Assembly: GCA_052035645.1 (NCBI GenBank)
Contig: JBPOHK010000171.1
Coordinates: 1-64,000, forward strand
Reading direction: 5' to 3'
DNA length: 64,000 bases
From: RPQJ01 sp052035645
Lineage (GTDB): Bacteria > Pseudomonadota > Gammaproteobacteria > Steroidobacterales > Steroidobacteraceae
A program made the position numbers and the translations under genes. Under the pieces are notes generated by a model. The model was not told the origin of the DNA. It did no database searches and saw only the letters and a list, made by a program, of their open reading frames with translations. Positions 52,452 through 61,129 of the stretch are shown piece by piece. Position 1 is the stretch's first letter. Every line of letters starts with the position of its first letter.

Positions 52452-53797
52452 GTTCCGCGCGAATACTGGTCGTTGACGACGAGGCCGACATCCGCGAGCT
52501 GGTCCGGGACATCCTCTCGGAGGAGGGCTACGCGGTCGAGGCGGCCGCCAATGCGGCGGAGGCCCGCGCCGCCTGCGCGCGGCATTCGCCCGACCTGGTC
52601 CTGCTCGACATCTGGATGCCGGACACCGACGGCATCAGCCTGCTGCGCGAGTGGCAGCAGGCGCAGTCGCTCACGGCGCCCGTGGTGATGATGTCGGGCC
52701 ACGGCACCGTCGAGACGGCGGTCGAGGCCACGCGGCTCGGCGCCATCGACTACGTCGAGAAGCCGCTGTCGCTGGCCAAGCTGCTGCGCACCGTGCAGAA
52801 GGCCCTCGACGAGGGCAAGCGCCGCAAGCACGCGGCGCGCACGCTGGTGCCGCCCCTGATCGCGCCGGTCGGCCGCAGCCGCCTGATGCGCGACCTGCGC
52901 GAGCAGGTCAAGCAGCTCGCGCCGCACGAGGCCTCGGTGCTGATCGTCGGCGAGTCGGGCACGGGCCGCGAGGCGTTCGCGCGCTACATCCACACGCTCG
53001 GCTCGCGCGCGGCCGGTCCGTTCGTGACGGTCGCCGCGGGCGCGCTGACCGAGGCCAATGCCGAGGAGATGCTGTGCGGCGCCGCGGGCGCGCGCACCGG
53101 GCTGCTCGAGCAGGCCGAGGGCGGCACGCTGTTCCTGAACGGCCTCGAGGACCTCTCGGGCGCCGCGCAGAAGCTGCTGCTGGCGGCGATCGAGTCGGGC
53201 ACGTTCCTGCCGAAGGGCGGCACCAGCCCGCTGCGCTTCGACGCGCGGCTGATTTCCTCGGCCCAGCCCGGCTTCGAGCTGCGCGGTCCGCAGCCGTTCC
53301 GGGTCGACCTGCTGTCGAACCTCAACACGCTCTCGCTGCGCATCCCGCCGCTGCGCGACTACGCGGAGGACGTGCCCGAGCTGCTGCGCTACTACGTGGA
53401 CCGGCTGGTCGACGAGGAGCGCCTCGCGTTCCGCCGCTTCGGCGTGGCGGCGCAGAACCGCCTGCGCAACTACCCGTGGCCCGGCAACATCCGCGAGCTG
53501 AAGAACCTCGTGCACCGGCTGCTGATCCAGGGCGGCCCGGAGGAGATCCGCCTCGACGAGATCGAGCGGGAGATCGCCGTGCAGGCGCCGGCCGACGAGC
53601 CGCTGGTGAAGCAGGACCTGCTGGCCATGCCGCTGCGCGAGGCGCGCGAGCACTTCGAGCGGGCCTACCTCACCCAGCAGCTGCAGCTGTGCAACGGCAA
53701 GGTGGGGCAGCTCGCCAAGCGCGTCGGGATGGAGCGCACGCACCTCTACCGCAAGCTGCGCTCGCTCGGCGTGGACTTCCGCCAGACGGAGGAGTGA
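52448..53797 (+). CDS. ntrX: NtrX-like response regulator with a degenerate sigma-54 AAA+ domain
   Basis: A 449-residue regulator. The receiver domain keeps the acidic pair (VVDDEAD), Asp54 (LLDIWMP) and Lys105 (EKPLS). The central domain is clearly of NtrC type but damaged: Walker A reads GESGTGREAF with Arg174 for Lys, Walker B reads TLFLNGLEDL with Asn231-Gly232 for Asp-Glu, and the GAFTGA loop is deleted. The C-terminal Fis-type helix-turn-helix (LAKRVGMERTHLYRKLRSLGV) is intact. It probably binds DNA under NtrY control without ATP hydrolysis or sigma-54 activation. Confidence 0.93.
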   Translation: MSSARILVVDDEADIRELVRDILSEEGYAVEAAANAAEARAACARHSPDLVLLDIWMPDTDGISLLREWQQAQSLTAPVVMMSGHGTVETAVEATRLGAIDYVEKPLSLAKLLRTVQKALDEGKRRKHAARTLVPPLIAPVGRSRLMRDLREQVKQLAPHEASVLIVGESGTGREAFARYIHTLGSRAAGPFVTVAAGALTEANAEEMLCGAAGARTGLLEQAEGGTLFLNGLEDLSGAAQKLLLAAIESGTFLPKGGTSPLRFDARLISSAQPGFELRGPQPFRVDLLSNLNTLSLRIPPLRDYAEDVPELLRYYVDRLVDEERLAFRRFGVAAQNRLRNYPWPGNIRELKNLVHRLLIQGGPEEIRLDEIEREIAVQAPADEPLVKQDLLAMPLREAREHFERAYLTQQLQLCNGKVGQLAKRVGMERTHLYRKLRSLGVDFRQTEE

Positions 53798-53809
53798 GCG
53801 AGGAGGGGG

Positions 53810-53828
53810 CCGTCCCCGGCGGGGACGG
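53810..53828. other. Hairpin between convergent genes
   Basis: CCGTCCCC and GGGGACGG pair perfectly around GGC between the ntrX stop and the DUF4136 stop. There is no T-run on either strand, so intrinsic termination is doubtful; it may protect 3' ends. Confidence 0.4.
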
Positions 53829-53858
53829 TGGCCCGGGGGCAACCGCCGGCGGACCGGA

Positions 53859-54431
53859 CTACTGCGCCGGCGTGCGCGCCGGGAAGTCCTTCATGGCCCG
53901 GCCGACCGCGGCGTAGACCGCCGAGCGCTCGGTGCTGCCCTTGGTGACCTTGCTCGAGACCTGGCCCTGCCAGACCTCGGCGTTGCGCGCCGCATCGACC
54001 GCGTGGATCACCAGCGTGCCCTGCTGGTAGTTGCGCACGCTCGGGCTGCCGACGCTGACCGAACCGCCCACGTTGCCGCCCCAGCTGCCGAGGCCGATGC
54101 CGATGCGCACCGGGTTGCTCTCGACGCGATCGGTGCTCGTGGTCTCGTAGGCGATGAGCAGGTCGGGTTGTCCGGTCGCCGCCACGTAGCCGCGCGCACT
54201 CAGCTCGGCGGTGATGGCGCCGCGGATGTTCTGGTCGAGCAGGCCGACCGCGGCTTCGCCCGGAGCGCCGGCCGGGTTCACCCAGCCGAAGGTGCGGAAC
54301 TTCGCGAAATCGACGGACGTGTCCCGCATCGATCCCGGCGACGACGACGTGGAGGTCGAGGTCGCGCAGCCCGTGGCGGCCAGCGCCACGGCAACGACCG
54401 CGATCAGCGCTCCGAGCTTCCTGCCCGCCAT
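53859..54431 (-). CDS. DUF4136-family lipoprotein
   Basis: A 190-residue protein with a clear lipobox (LAATGC, Cys22) and the DUF4136 pattern: VDFAKFRTFGWVN near the start, IRGAITAELSARGYV, and a C-terminal WQGQVSSKV followed by a helix. It should be anchored in the outer membrane. Function of the family is unknown. The gene follows the cytochrome gene by 10 bases. Confidence 0.9.
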   Translation of the reverse strand: MAGRKLGALIAVVAVALAATGCATSTSTSSSPGSMRDTSVDFAKFRTFGWVNPAGAPGEAAVGLLDQNIRGAITAELSARGYVAATGQPDLLIAYETTSTDRVESNPVRIGIGLGSWGGNVGGSVSVGSPSVRNYQQGTLVIHAVDAARNAEVWQGQVSSKVTKGSTERSAVYAAVGRAMKDFPARTPAQ

Positions 54432-54441
54432 GGTCTGCACC

Positions 54442-54960
54442 TCACTGCGCGCGTGAGACGAGGTAATCGACGCCGTTCCTGATGGACTGGTCCGAGAGGT
54501 CGGCGCGGCCGCCCTTGGGCGGCATGTAGCCGGCCTTGCCCTGGAAGCCTTCCAGCGCGTGCTTGTACATCGTGTCGGTGCCCTGCGCGATGCGCGGCGC
54601 CCACACGGCCTTGTCGCCCGTCTTCGGCGCACCCGCGACCGCGGCCTCGTGGCACATGGTGCACACCTGCTTGTACACCTCTTCGCCGGCGAGGTCGGCC
54701 ACCGGGGCTGCCGCGGCGGCCGGTTCGGCGGCCGGCGGGCTCAGCGCCGCGTTGTCCTGGCCGGCCACGGCGACGCGCGCCACCGGAGCGATGTTGCGCA
54801 TCACCTCCGCCTGCCGGACGGGATCCTGCTGGTGGGCCACGTCGGCGGTCTCGTGGGCGATGTTGCGCGCGAGGAAGATCAGGCCGATCGTGACCAGGAT
54901 CAGCAGGCCGAGGACGAGCATGAACGTGTCGAAGAAGGTGCGATCGTGGTCGGCGCTCAC
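54442..54960 (-). CDS. Membrane-anchored c-type cytochrome (c5-like)
   Basis: I choose GTG 54960 because CGGAG lies 7 bases upstream; ATG 54981 is in frame. The 172-residue protein has an N-terminal membrane anchor (FMLVLGLLILVTIGLIFLA), an Ala/Pro linker and one haem c site, CTMCH, with the axial Met in YMPPKGG. It resembles cytochrome c5 family electron carriers of the periplasm. Redox partner is unknown. Confidence 0.92.
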   Translation of the reverse strand: MSADHDRTFFDTFMLVLGLLILVTIGLIFLARNIAHETADVAHQQDPVRQAEVMRNIAPVARVAVAGQDNAALSPPAAEPAAAAAPVADLAGEEVYKQVCTMCHEAAVAGAPKTGDKAVWAPRIAQGTDTMYKHALEGFQGKAGYMPPKGGRADLSDQSIRNGVDYLVSRAQ

Positions 54961-55065
54961 GCGAACACTCCGGAGGGGCATCTGCAGGGGCGCGAAGTAT
55001 ACCCCGCGGGCCCTCGAATGCGTCTATTTCCAGCCCCTGCGGGCCTCACGTCGGTCCGGGGCGGT

Positions 55066-55095
55066 TTGGACTCCGTCGGGAGCGGGGGCTATGAT
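55066..55095 (+). promoter_or_regulatory. Promoter of tRNA-Arg
   Basis: TTGGAC at 55066-55071 and TATGAT at 55090-55095 are 18 bases apart. The start of transcription would fall near 55102, about 20 bases before the tRNA. Confidence 0.6.
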
Positions 55096-55122
55096 TCACG
55101 CCCCCCGGCCACCCGGGGCCAG

Positions 55123-55199
55123 GCGCCCGTAGCTCAGCTGGATAGAGTACTGCCCTCCGAAGGCAGGGGTCACAGGTTCGAATCCTGTCGGGCGCGCCA
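55123..55199 (+). tRNA. tRNA-Arg (anticodon CCG)
   Basis: A complete cloverleaf of 77 bases with encoded CCA. The acceptor arms GCGCCCG and CGGGCGC pair, the anticodon stem CTGCC/GGCAG frames the loop CTCCGAA, and the T-loop is GTTCGAATC. Anticodon CCG reads CGG, a frequent codon in this G+C-rich genome. Confidence 0.97.
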
Positions 55200-55213
55200 C
55201 CCCGGCCGCGGGC

Positions 55214-55651
55214 TTACTTCAGCTTGACGACCGTGCCCTTGTAGGTGACGCCGGCCACCGTCGCGCCCGCGCCGCACTGGAACTCCGTCGTGCTGTTGAA
55301 CGGCTGCTTCTTGTAGTAGCCGGTCAGGTTGACGACCGCGTTGCCGCCGGTGGACGTCGCGCGCTGGTGGAACGAGAGCAGCGCCGACAGGAAGGCCCAC
55401 TCGCAGGCTTCCTTGTCCGACTTGTTGAACGCGTTGGTCTTCTTGTTCGACGTGTAGGTGCCGATCTGCCGCTCCACGGCCGGGTGTGCCTGGTCGCCGA
55501 AGAAGAACTTCACGCCGGCGAGGCGCGACGCGTACTCGGGATTGTTGAGGACGTCCGCGATCGGGTACGTCTGGACGTCGTCGCGGGCGAGCGACGGGGC
55601 GGCGGCGAGGACGCCCACCAGGGCGAGCGCGGCGAGTGCGGTCCGTGACAT
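55214..55651 (-). CDS. Secreted protein of unknown function
   Basis: A 145-residue protein with a signal peptide ending near PSLARDD. The mature part has YPIADVLNNPEY, VKFFFGDQAHPAV, TSNKKTNAFNKSDKEACEWAFLSAL and TEFQCGAGATVAGVTYKGTVVKL. It belongs to a family of conserved exported proteins sometimes misnamed excinuclease subunits; no nuclease motif is present. Two Cys may form a disulfide. It ends 15 bases after the tRNA. Confidence 0.82.
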   Translation of the reverse strand: MSRTALAALALVGVLAAAPSLARDDVQTYPIADVLNNPEYASRLAGVKFFFGDQAHPAVERQIGTYTSNKKTNAFNKSDKEACEWAFLSALLSFHQRATSTGGNAVVNLTGYYKKQPFNSTTEFQCGAGATVAGVTYKGTVVKLK

Positions 55652-55822
55652 GGGGATTCGAGCCTCCTACTTTGAGCGGCGGGTCCAGGGATGCCGCGCC
55701 GGGAGTATAGGCGAAGTCCGCGCGCGGTCGCGACGCCCGGGCCGGGTTCCGCGGCCCCGTCGCCTGATGCATCATCCGCCTCCTCGGGTCCGCCCGGCGG
55801 ACCGCCCAGGAGTCGCCCCGCC

Positions 55823-57148
55823 TTGCGCATCGCCTTCGTTTCCCCGAACCGCGAGCAGCTGCCCGATCCGGTCGTGCCGCTCGGACTGCTCTACATGATG
55901 GCGGTGGCCGGTGAGCAGCACGAGAAAACGCTGATCGACCTGTGCTTCGAGGACGACCCGCTCGCGACCCTCGGGCGCGAGCTCGAGCTCGCCCGCCCGG
56001 ACCTCGTCGCCATCGGCATGCGCAACATCCAGAACGCCGACTACACCGGCACGCGCACCACGCTCGACTACTACGACGAGGTCGTGCGCACGGTGCGGGC
56101 GCACGGCGCCGCGCCGGTGGTGATGGGCGGGGGCGGCTTCAGCATCCTCCCCGGCGAGCTGGTGCGGCGCTTCGGGCTGGACTACGGCATCGCGGGCGAG
56201 GGCGAGACCGCGTTCGCGCAGCTCGTGGCGCGCCTCGCCGGCGGCTCGCGCGACGCGGCCGGCATTGCGGGCGTGTACGGCCCCGACGGCGAGCCCGTGT
56301 CGCCGGTGCGCCCGGTCGGGCGACGCGACTTCATCGACATCCGCAACAACGTGCGGCCGGACCGGCGCGGGCTCAGTCCGCGCTACTACGAGCACTCGGG
56401 CATCGGCTCGATCCAGACCAAGCGCGGCTGCGCCCTGCGCTGCGACTACTGCACCTACCCGATGATCGAAGGGCGTGTCATCCGCCAGCGCTACGCGGAG
56501 GACGTGGCCGGGGAGTGGGACGAGATGCTGCGTGCCGCACCAGCCATCGAGCACGTGTTCGTCGTGGACGCGGTGTTCAACCTCCCGCCCGAGCACGGCC
56601 GCCAGGTCTGCCGGGCGCTGGTCGAGCGCGGCGTGCGCACCCGCTGGACCTGCTACGTCAATCCGATCCGCTTCGAGCTGGACCTTGCCGAACTGATGGC
56701 GCAGGCCGGCTGCGTCGGCGTCGAGATCGGCTCGGACTCGGGCACCGACGCGGGGCTGCAGCGCCTCAACAAGGGCTTCACCACGGAACACATCCGCCGC
56801 ACCAGCGAACTGTGCCGGCGCGTCGGCATCAAGGACTGCCACACCTTCGTGCTCGGCGCGCAGGGCGAGACGCTCGACGACGTCGAGCGCTCGCTCGACT
56901 TCATCGAGGCGCTCGATCCTTTCAGCGCCATCCTCATGGCGTACAAGGACGACCGCGAGGCGGTGGATCCGGAACTGGCAGCCCGCCTGGGCGCCTTCCG
57001 CGAGCAGGTGCTCGAGCGGATCGTGGCGCGGGCCCGTCCCCACCGTCGCTGGGCCGTGCCGTCCACCGGCCTGCGTTTCAGCGCACGCCTGTTCAACGCG
57101 CTGCGCCGGTCGGGGCTGCGCGGGCCGCTCTGGCAGCACGTCGTCTAG
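55823..57148 (+). CDS. B12-binding-domain radical SAM protein
   Basis: I use TTG 55823, with AGGAG 10 bases upstream, giving 441 residues starting RIAFVSPNREQLPD. An N-terminal Rossmann-like cobalamin-binding-type domain (about 1-140) precedes the radical SAM core with the 4Fe-4S motif CALRCDYC near residue 205. No DxHxxG cobalamin motif is seen. Relatives are encoded beside fatty-acid-like biosynthesis clusters, as here, but the reaction is unknown. It is convergent with the next gene, sharing CTAG. Confidence 0.88.
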   Translation: MRIAFVSPNREQLPDPVVPLGLLYMMAVAGEQHEKTLIDLCFEDDPLATLGRELELARPDLVAIGMRNIQNADYTGTRTTLDYYDEVVRTVRAHGAAPVVMGGGGFSILPGELVRRFGLDYGIAGEGETAFAQLVARLAGGSRDAAGIAGVYGPDGEPVSPVRPVGRRDFIDIRNNVRPDRRGLSPRYYEHSGIGSIQTKRGCALRCDYCTYPMIEGRVIRQRYAEDVAGEWDEMLRAAPAIEHVFVVDAVFNLPPEHGRQVCRALVERGVRTRWTCYVNPIRFELDLAELMAQAGCVGVEIGSDSGTDAGLQRLNKGFTTEHIRRTSELCRRVGIKDCHTFVLGAQGETLDDVERSLDFIEALDPFSAILMAYKDDREAVDPELAARLGAFREQVLERIVARARPHRRWAVPSTGLRFSARLFNALRRSGLRGPLWQHVV

Positions 57149-57852
57149 CGCGGGTCCCCCCGCCGGCTGCCCAGGACCGCCGGACCGAGCCGGCCGAGGC
57201 CGCGCACGAAGTCGACGAAGCGGCCGTGTGCCTGCCCCGGAAAGCGATGGCGCCGCCAGGCGAACTCGGCGGCGAACAGCGCGCCGAGCAGCACGTAGTT
57301 CAGCACGTTCGCGAACAGCGACCAGGTTTCGAGCGGCACGCTGACCGGTGGCCGCAGGCCGGCCGCGGCGAGCAGGCCGCGCGGCTCGGCGAGCAGGGCG
57401 AGCACAAGGTTGACGCCTGCCAGCGTGGCCGTGAATCCGGCCCACACCGCGGTGAGCCGGCGCGCGTACGCCTGCCGCTCCGCGTCGAGGTCTGCGCCTT
57501 CCATCGCCTGCGCGAAGCGCTCGATCAGCGGCACCTCGCCGGCGCGCAGCGACCGGCCGAACAGCCAGGCCACGCTGCCCGCGATCAGCACCGGTGGCGC
57601 GAACAGTGGCAGCGTCGCCAGCGACGAGTCGCCCAGCCGCCACAGGGCCGCCACCGCCCCGGCGAGCAGCAGCCAGGCCCACGCGCGGCCGCGTCGCAGC
57701 GGCGCGAGCAGGACCAGCGCCAGCAGCACGGCGACGCTCGCGGTGCGCCACTGCGCCAGGCCCGTCACCGTCGCCACGTGCGCAGCGAGCGGGTAGGCCA
57801 CGCCGAGGACCAGCACGATGGACGGAGCGCGGCCGGCGGGCGGCGCAGTCAC
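57145..57852 (-). CDS. COG4648-like membrane protein of aryl-polyene-type clusters
   Basis: A GTG at 57852 overlaps the stop of the phosphopantetheinyl transferase gene, giving 235 residues with about six hydrophobic segments (VLVLGVAYPLAAHVA, VAVLLALVLLAPL, AWLLLAGAVAALW, PVLIAGSVAWLFG, and two more). The length, the SLRAGEVPLIERFAQ segment and the context match the uncharacterised COG4648 membrane proteins that accompany aryl polyene or xanthomonadin genes. Function is unknown. Confidence 0.75.
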   Translation of the reverse strand: MTAPPAGRAPSIVLVLGVAYPLAAHVATVTGLAQWRTASVAVLLALVLLAPLRRGRAWAWLLLAGAVAALWRLGDSSLATLPLFAPPVLIAGSVAWLFGRSLRAGEVPLIERFAQAMEGADLDAERQAYARRLTAVWAGFTATLAGVNLVLALLAEPRGLLAAAGLRPPVSVPLETWSLFANVLNYVLLGALFAAEFAWRRHRFPGQAHGRFVDFVRGLGRLGPAVLGSRRGDPR

Positions 57853-58556
57853 GACCGACGCGTCCACAGGTCCGCCCCGGCGCCCGCCAATCGATGCAGC
57901 GGACGCCACGGTCGTGGCATCGCCCCGGGCCATTCGTGCAGGCGGGGTTCTTCGAGAGCACCGGTCGCGCCGGCCGCGAACACCGCCAGCCTCAGGTCGG
58001 GCCGCGGCGCGAACACCCACGCCGACCAGGGGTCGGCCCCCGCCGGACCGGGGACCGTGGGAGACGTTCCGCGGAGCCACGGCGAGAAGTCCGTGCCTCC
58101 CAGCACCTCGACCAGGGGCCGGCCGAGCGCCTTGGCGCAGGCTTCCTTCAGTACCCACAGGTCGTAGAAGGCGAGCGCCCGCGTCTCGTCGTCGGCCTGG
58201 CCCGCGACGAACCCGGCCTCGCGCGGCGAGAACGCCGTCGCCGCGAGGCTCGCGCCGTTCCGCGGCACGCACCGCTCCAGGTCCACGCCCACCGCCGCGT
58301 GCCGGGCCGCGGCGAGCGCCGCAAAGCCGTGGCTGTGCGTCTGGCTGCACCGGGTGTCCGCGCCCAGGGCCACTTCCCCGGCCAGGGCGCGGCTCACCTC
58401 GAAATCGCGCCGTCGCCGCTCCGAGCGGATCGCCGACCAGGCGGCGCGTTCCGCGGCGCAGAGCGCGGACGCGTCGAAGCGGCTGCGCGCCTCGGGCGCC
58501 GCGAGCCACACGTCGATCGCCGCGGGCGGACCGTTCAGGTGCGGATGGCAGGGCAT
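57849..58556 (-). CDS. 4'-phosphopantetheinyl transferase
   Basis: A 235-residue Sfp-type enzyme from ATG 58556. VGVDLERC (Asp92, Glu94) and FYDLWVLKEACAKALG (Trp134, Lys137, Glu138) are the magnesium- and CoA-binding signatures. It should attach the 4'-phosphopantetheine arm to Ser39 of the carrier protein encoded at 59492. It is divergent from the acyltransferase operon with 78 bases between the starts. Confidence 0.92.
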   Translation of the reverse strand: MPCHPHLNGPPAAIDVWLAAPEARSRFDASALCAAERAAWSAIRSERRRRDFEVSRALAGEVALGADTRCSQTHSHGFAALAAARHAAVGVDLERCVPRNGASLAATAFSPREAGFVAGQADDETRALAFYDLWVLKEACAKALGRPLVEVLGGTDFSPWLRGTSPTVPGPAGADPWSAWVFAPRPDLRLAVFAAGATGALEEPRLHEWPGAMPRPWRPLHRLAGAGADLWTRRS

Positions 58557-58634
58557 GCGTCGGGTGGTATAAGCAACGGAGGGCCGCGCCAGGCAAGCGT
58601 CGAAAAATCCAGGTTCACGCGCGGCCCGCGGGGT

Positions 58635-59495
58635 ATGGGAAGACGGGCATCGTATCTCTGGCGGGTGATCGCGACCGGCGTGTGCTTCGCCGTGTTCGGC
58701 CTCGGGGCCCTCGTCCTCGGGCTGCTGGTGTTCCCGCCGCTCCTGGTCGCCGTGCGCGACGAGGCGCAGCGGCGCCGGCGCGTCCGCGCCATCGTGCACC
58801 GCTCGTTCTGGGCCTTCTTCCGCTTCATGCACCGCGTCGGGGGGTTCACATACGAGATCGCAGGCCGCGAGCGGCTCGGCCGGCCCGGCCAGTTGATCAT
58901 AGCGAACCACCCGACCCTCATCGACGTGGTGATGATCATCGGCCTGACGCCCGCAGGCTGCGTGGTCAAGGAGGCGCTGTTCCGCAACCCGTTCGTGCGC
59001 CGGGTCGTGCAGTCGGCGGGTTACATAAGCAACGGGTCCACCACGGAGATGATCGAGCGCGCCGCCGACGCGCTGCGCGCCGGCGACACCCTGGTGATGT
59101 TCCCGGAGGGGACGCGCACGCGACCCGGCGAGCCGTTCGCCTTCCACCGCGGCGCCGCCAGCGTGGCCGTGCAGGCCGCGACGGTGCTCACCCCGGTCTA
59201 CATCCGCTCGGAGCCGGTTTTCCTGCCCAAGCACCGGCCCTGGTACCGCGTGCCGCCGACGCGTCCGCACCTGGTGCTGCGCGTGGGTGAGGACCTCGAC
59301 CTGGCGCCGTACCGCGCCCTGCCGCCGCCCCGGGCCTCGCGCCTGCTGAACGACTGGCTGCAGGAGCATTACTCGCGGGCGCTCGGCATGGGCGCCCGAT
59401 ATAATCCAGTGCTGAACGAAGCGGGGCCCGGATCGACGAGCGCGACCGAGGGGCCGCAGTTGGCGACTACGGATCGTGGGGTGACAACATCGTGA
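58635..59495 (+). CDS. Lysophospholipid-type acyltransferase (PlsC family)
   Basis: A 286-residue protein with an N-terminal membrane segment (about 12-42), the catalytic NHPTLID (His92, Asp97) and the substrate motif FPEGTR. It transfers acyl chains to a lipid acceptor. In aryl polyene clusters such enzymes attach the polyene to its lipid anchor, which is the likely role here. It is the first gene of the plus-strand operon and overlaps the ACP gene by 4 bases. Confidence 0.9.
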   Translation: MGRRASYLWRVIATGVCFAVFGLGALVLGLLVFPPLLVAVRDEAQRRRRVRAIVHRSFWAFFRFMHRVGGFTYEIAGRERLGRPGQLIIANHPTLIDVVMIIGLTPAGCVVKEALFRNPFVRRVVQSAGYISNGSTTEMIERAADALRAGDTLVMFPEGTRTRPGEPFAFHRGAASVAVQAATVLTPVYIRSEPVFLPKHRPWYRVPPTRPHLVLRVGEDLDLAPYRALPPPRASRLLNDWLQEHYSRALGMGARYNPVLNEAGPGSTSATEGPQLATTDRGVTTS

Positions 59496-59740
59496 CCAAC
59501 GCGGAAGTGCTGGCCCAGGTCCGGGAGTCGCTGTCGGACCTGTTCGAGATCGAGCCCGAGCGGATCCAGCTCGACACCCGCCTCTACGACGATCTCGAGA
59601 TCGACAGCATCGACGCGGTCGACCTGCTCGACCGGCTGAAGCGCAAGACCGGCTGCAAGTTTGCCGTCGAGGACTTCCGTTCCGTCCGCACGGTCGGCGA
59701 CCTGGTGCAGGTGATCGAGCAGAAACTCGTGCCAGCGTGA
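59492..59740 (+). CDS. Acyl carrier protein
   Basis: An 82-residue acidic four-helix carrier protein starting at GTG 59492. The attachment Ser39 is in LEIDSIDAVDLLDRL. It would carry the growing chain for the ketosynthase, reductase and dehydratase encoded downstream. Aryl polyene clusters often hold two carrier proteins; only one is inside this window. Confidence 0.93.
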   Translation: MTNAEVLAQVRESLSDLFEIEPERIQLDTRLYDDLEIDSIDAVDLLDRLKRKTGCKFAVEDFRSVRTVGDLVQVIEQKLVPA

Positions 59741-60372
59741 GCGCCGTCGCCGTTCGTCCGGACGAGGACCTCGGGTCCCTCCACCAGCATCCCTGGGTCA
59801 CGGCCGTGCGCACCGAGGTTTCGTCCCCGTCCGGCGGGTCCCGCCGCATCGTCGCGCGAGTCGTGCCGAGCGACGCGGGCCTGGCCGTGCTGCGCGCCCG
59901 GGGCAAGGCGGCGCTCGTCGGCGAGCTCGCCGCCGCCGCACCGGGCCTGCCGGCCGATCCGGCGTCCTGGCGCCTGGTCGAGGACCTCGCACTCGCCGCC
60001 CTCGACGACGACGATCGCCGCAACCGCCCCCGCGTCCGCACGCTCGAGGTGCGCGGCGGCAGCGAATTGCAGGCCCGCCTGCTCGTGCCGTTCGACCTCG
60101 CCCTGTTCGCGGGCCACTTCCCGACGATCCCGCTGCTGCCGGGCATGAGCCAGGTCGCCTGGGCGGTGGACATCGCGCGCGCGCACCTGCCGGGCGTCGG
60201 ACCGCTCGCCGGGATCCTCGCCGCCAAGTTCCGCCGCCTCGTGCGGCCCGGCATGCAGCTGCAGCTGGACGTGCAGTGGTCCGCGGCGGCCGGCGAGCTG
60301 CAGTTCGAGTACCGGCACGGCGCGGAGACGGCCTCGACGGGCCGGCTGCGCGTCCAGGCGATCGATGTCTAG
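59737..60372 (+). CDS. Hotdog-fold 3-hydroxyacyl-ACP dehydratase with an unusual N-terminal extension
   Basis: A 211-residue protein starting at GTG 59737. The C-terminal half has FAGHFPTIPLLPGMSQVAWAV, the FabA/FabZ-like active-site helix with His, then AAKFRRLVRPGMQLQLDV. The first 95 residues (RRIVARVVPSDAGLAVLRARGKAAL, WRLVEDLAL) resemble the C-terminal subdomain of the AMP-ligases that are fused to or precede such dehydratases in aryl polyene clusters. The ligase body is absent, so this may be a remnant. Confidence 0.82.
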   Translation: MSAVAVRPDEDLGSLHQHPWVTAVRTEVSSPSGGSRRIVARVVPSDAGLAVLRARGKAALVGELAAAAPGLPADPASWRLVEDLALAALDDDDRRNRPRVRTLEVRGGSELQARLLVPFDLALFAGHFPTIPLLPGMSQVAWAVDIARAHLPGVGPLAGILAAKFRRLVRPGMQLQLDVQWSAAAGELQFEYRHGAETASTGRLRVQAIDV

Positions 60373-61129
60373 GGTCTGCGCCGTCGTTCCCGTCTATGAC
60401 CACGAAGCCGCGGTCGGCGGCGTGGTGGCCGGACTGCGCGGGCACGGCCTGCCGGTCATCCTCGTCGACGACGGATCGCGGCCGTCCTGCGCGCGCGTGC
60501 TCGACGCCCTGGCCGCGGGCGATCCTGCCGTGCGCCTGGTGCGTCTCGAGCGCAACGGCGGCAAGGGCGCCGCCGTGATGGCGGGCTTCGAAGCGGCGGC
60601 GAAGTCCGGCCACACGCACGTGCTGCAGGTGGACGCCGACGGCCAGCACGCGCTCGCCGACGTGCCCGCCTTCCTGGCGAGATCGCAGCAGCAACCGGAT
60701 CACGTCGTCTGCGGCCGGCCGCTGTTCGACGCCTCCGTGCCGAAGGGCCGGCTCTATCCGCGCTACCTCACGCACGCCATGGTCTGGATCAACACGCTCT
60801 CGCTGGACATCCCCGACTCGATGTGCGGCTTTCGCGTGTATCCGCTCGCGCCGGTGCTGCCGCTGGTGCGCAGCGAGCCGCCGGGCCGGCGAATGGACTT
60901 CGACGTCGAACTGCTCGTGCGCCTGCACTGGCGCGGCGTACCGATGGCGTGGCTGCCCACGCGGGTGGTGTATCCGGCGGACGGCGTCTCGCAGTTCCGG
61001 CTGTTCCGGGACAACGTGCTCATCTCCGCCATGCACACCCGGCTGTTCTTCGGCATGCTGCGTCGCGCGCCGCGGCTCATCGCACGCCGCTGGCGCCCGG
61101 CGACGGACGCCCCGCGGGTGCTGTCGTGA
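60365..61129 (+). CDS. Glycosyltransferase family 2 (dolichyl-phosphate-mannose-synthase-like)
   Basis: A 254-residue protein with VCAVVPVYDHEAAVGGVV, LVDDGS, NGGKGAAVMAGFE, QVDADGQH (DXD metal site) and a MCGFRVYPL segment, as in DPM1-like enzymes. It has no strong membrane helix. Such glycosyltransferases occur in aryl polyene clusters, where they may modify the polyene head or lipid anchor. It overlaps both neighbours. Confidence 0.9.
   Translation: MSRVCAVVPVYDHEAAVGGVVAGLRGHGLPVILVDDGSRPSCARVLDALAAGDPAVRLVRLERNGGKGAAVMAGFEAAAKSGHTHVLQVDADGQHALADVPAFLARSQQQPDHVVCGRPLFDASVPKGRLYPRYLTHAMVWINTLSLDIPDSMCGFRVYPLAPVLPLVRSEPPGRRMDFDVELLVRLHWRGVPMAWLPTRVVYPADGVSQFRLFRDNVLISAMHTRLFFGMLRRAPRLIARRWRPATDAPRVLS

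Noticed and set aside
53798..53858. Bidirectional terminator between ntrX and the DUF4136 gene
   Set aside because: The hairpin is real but lacks a T-run on both strands, so I list it only as a hairpin.
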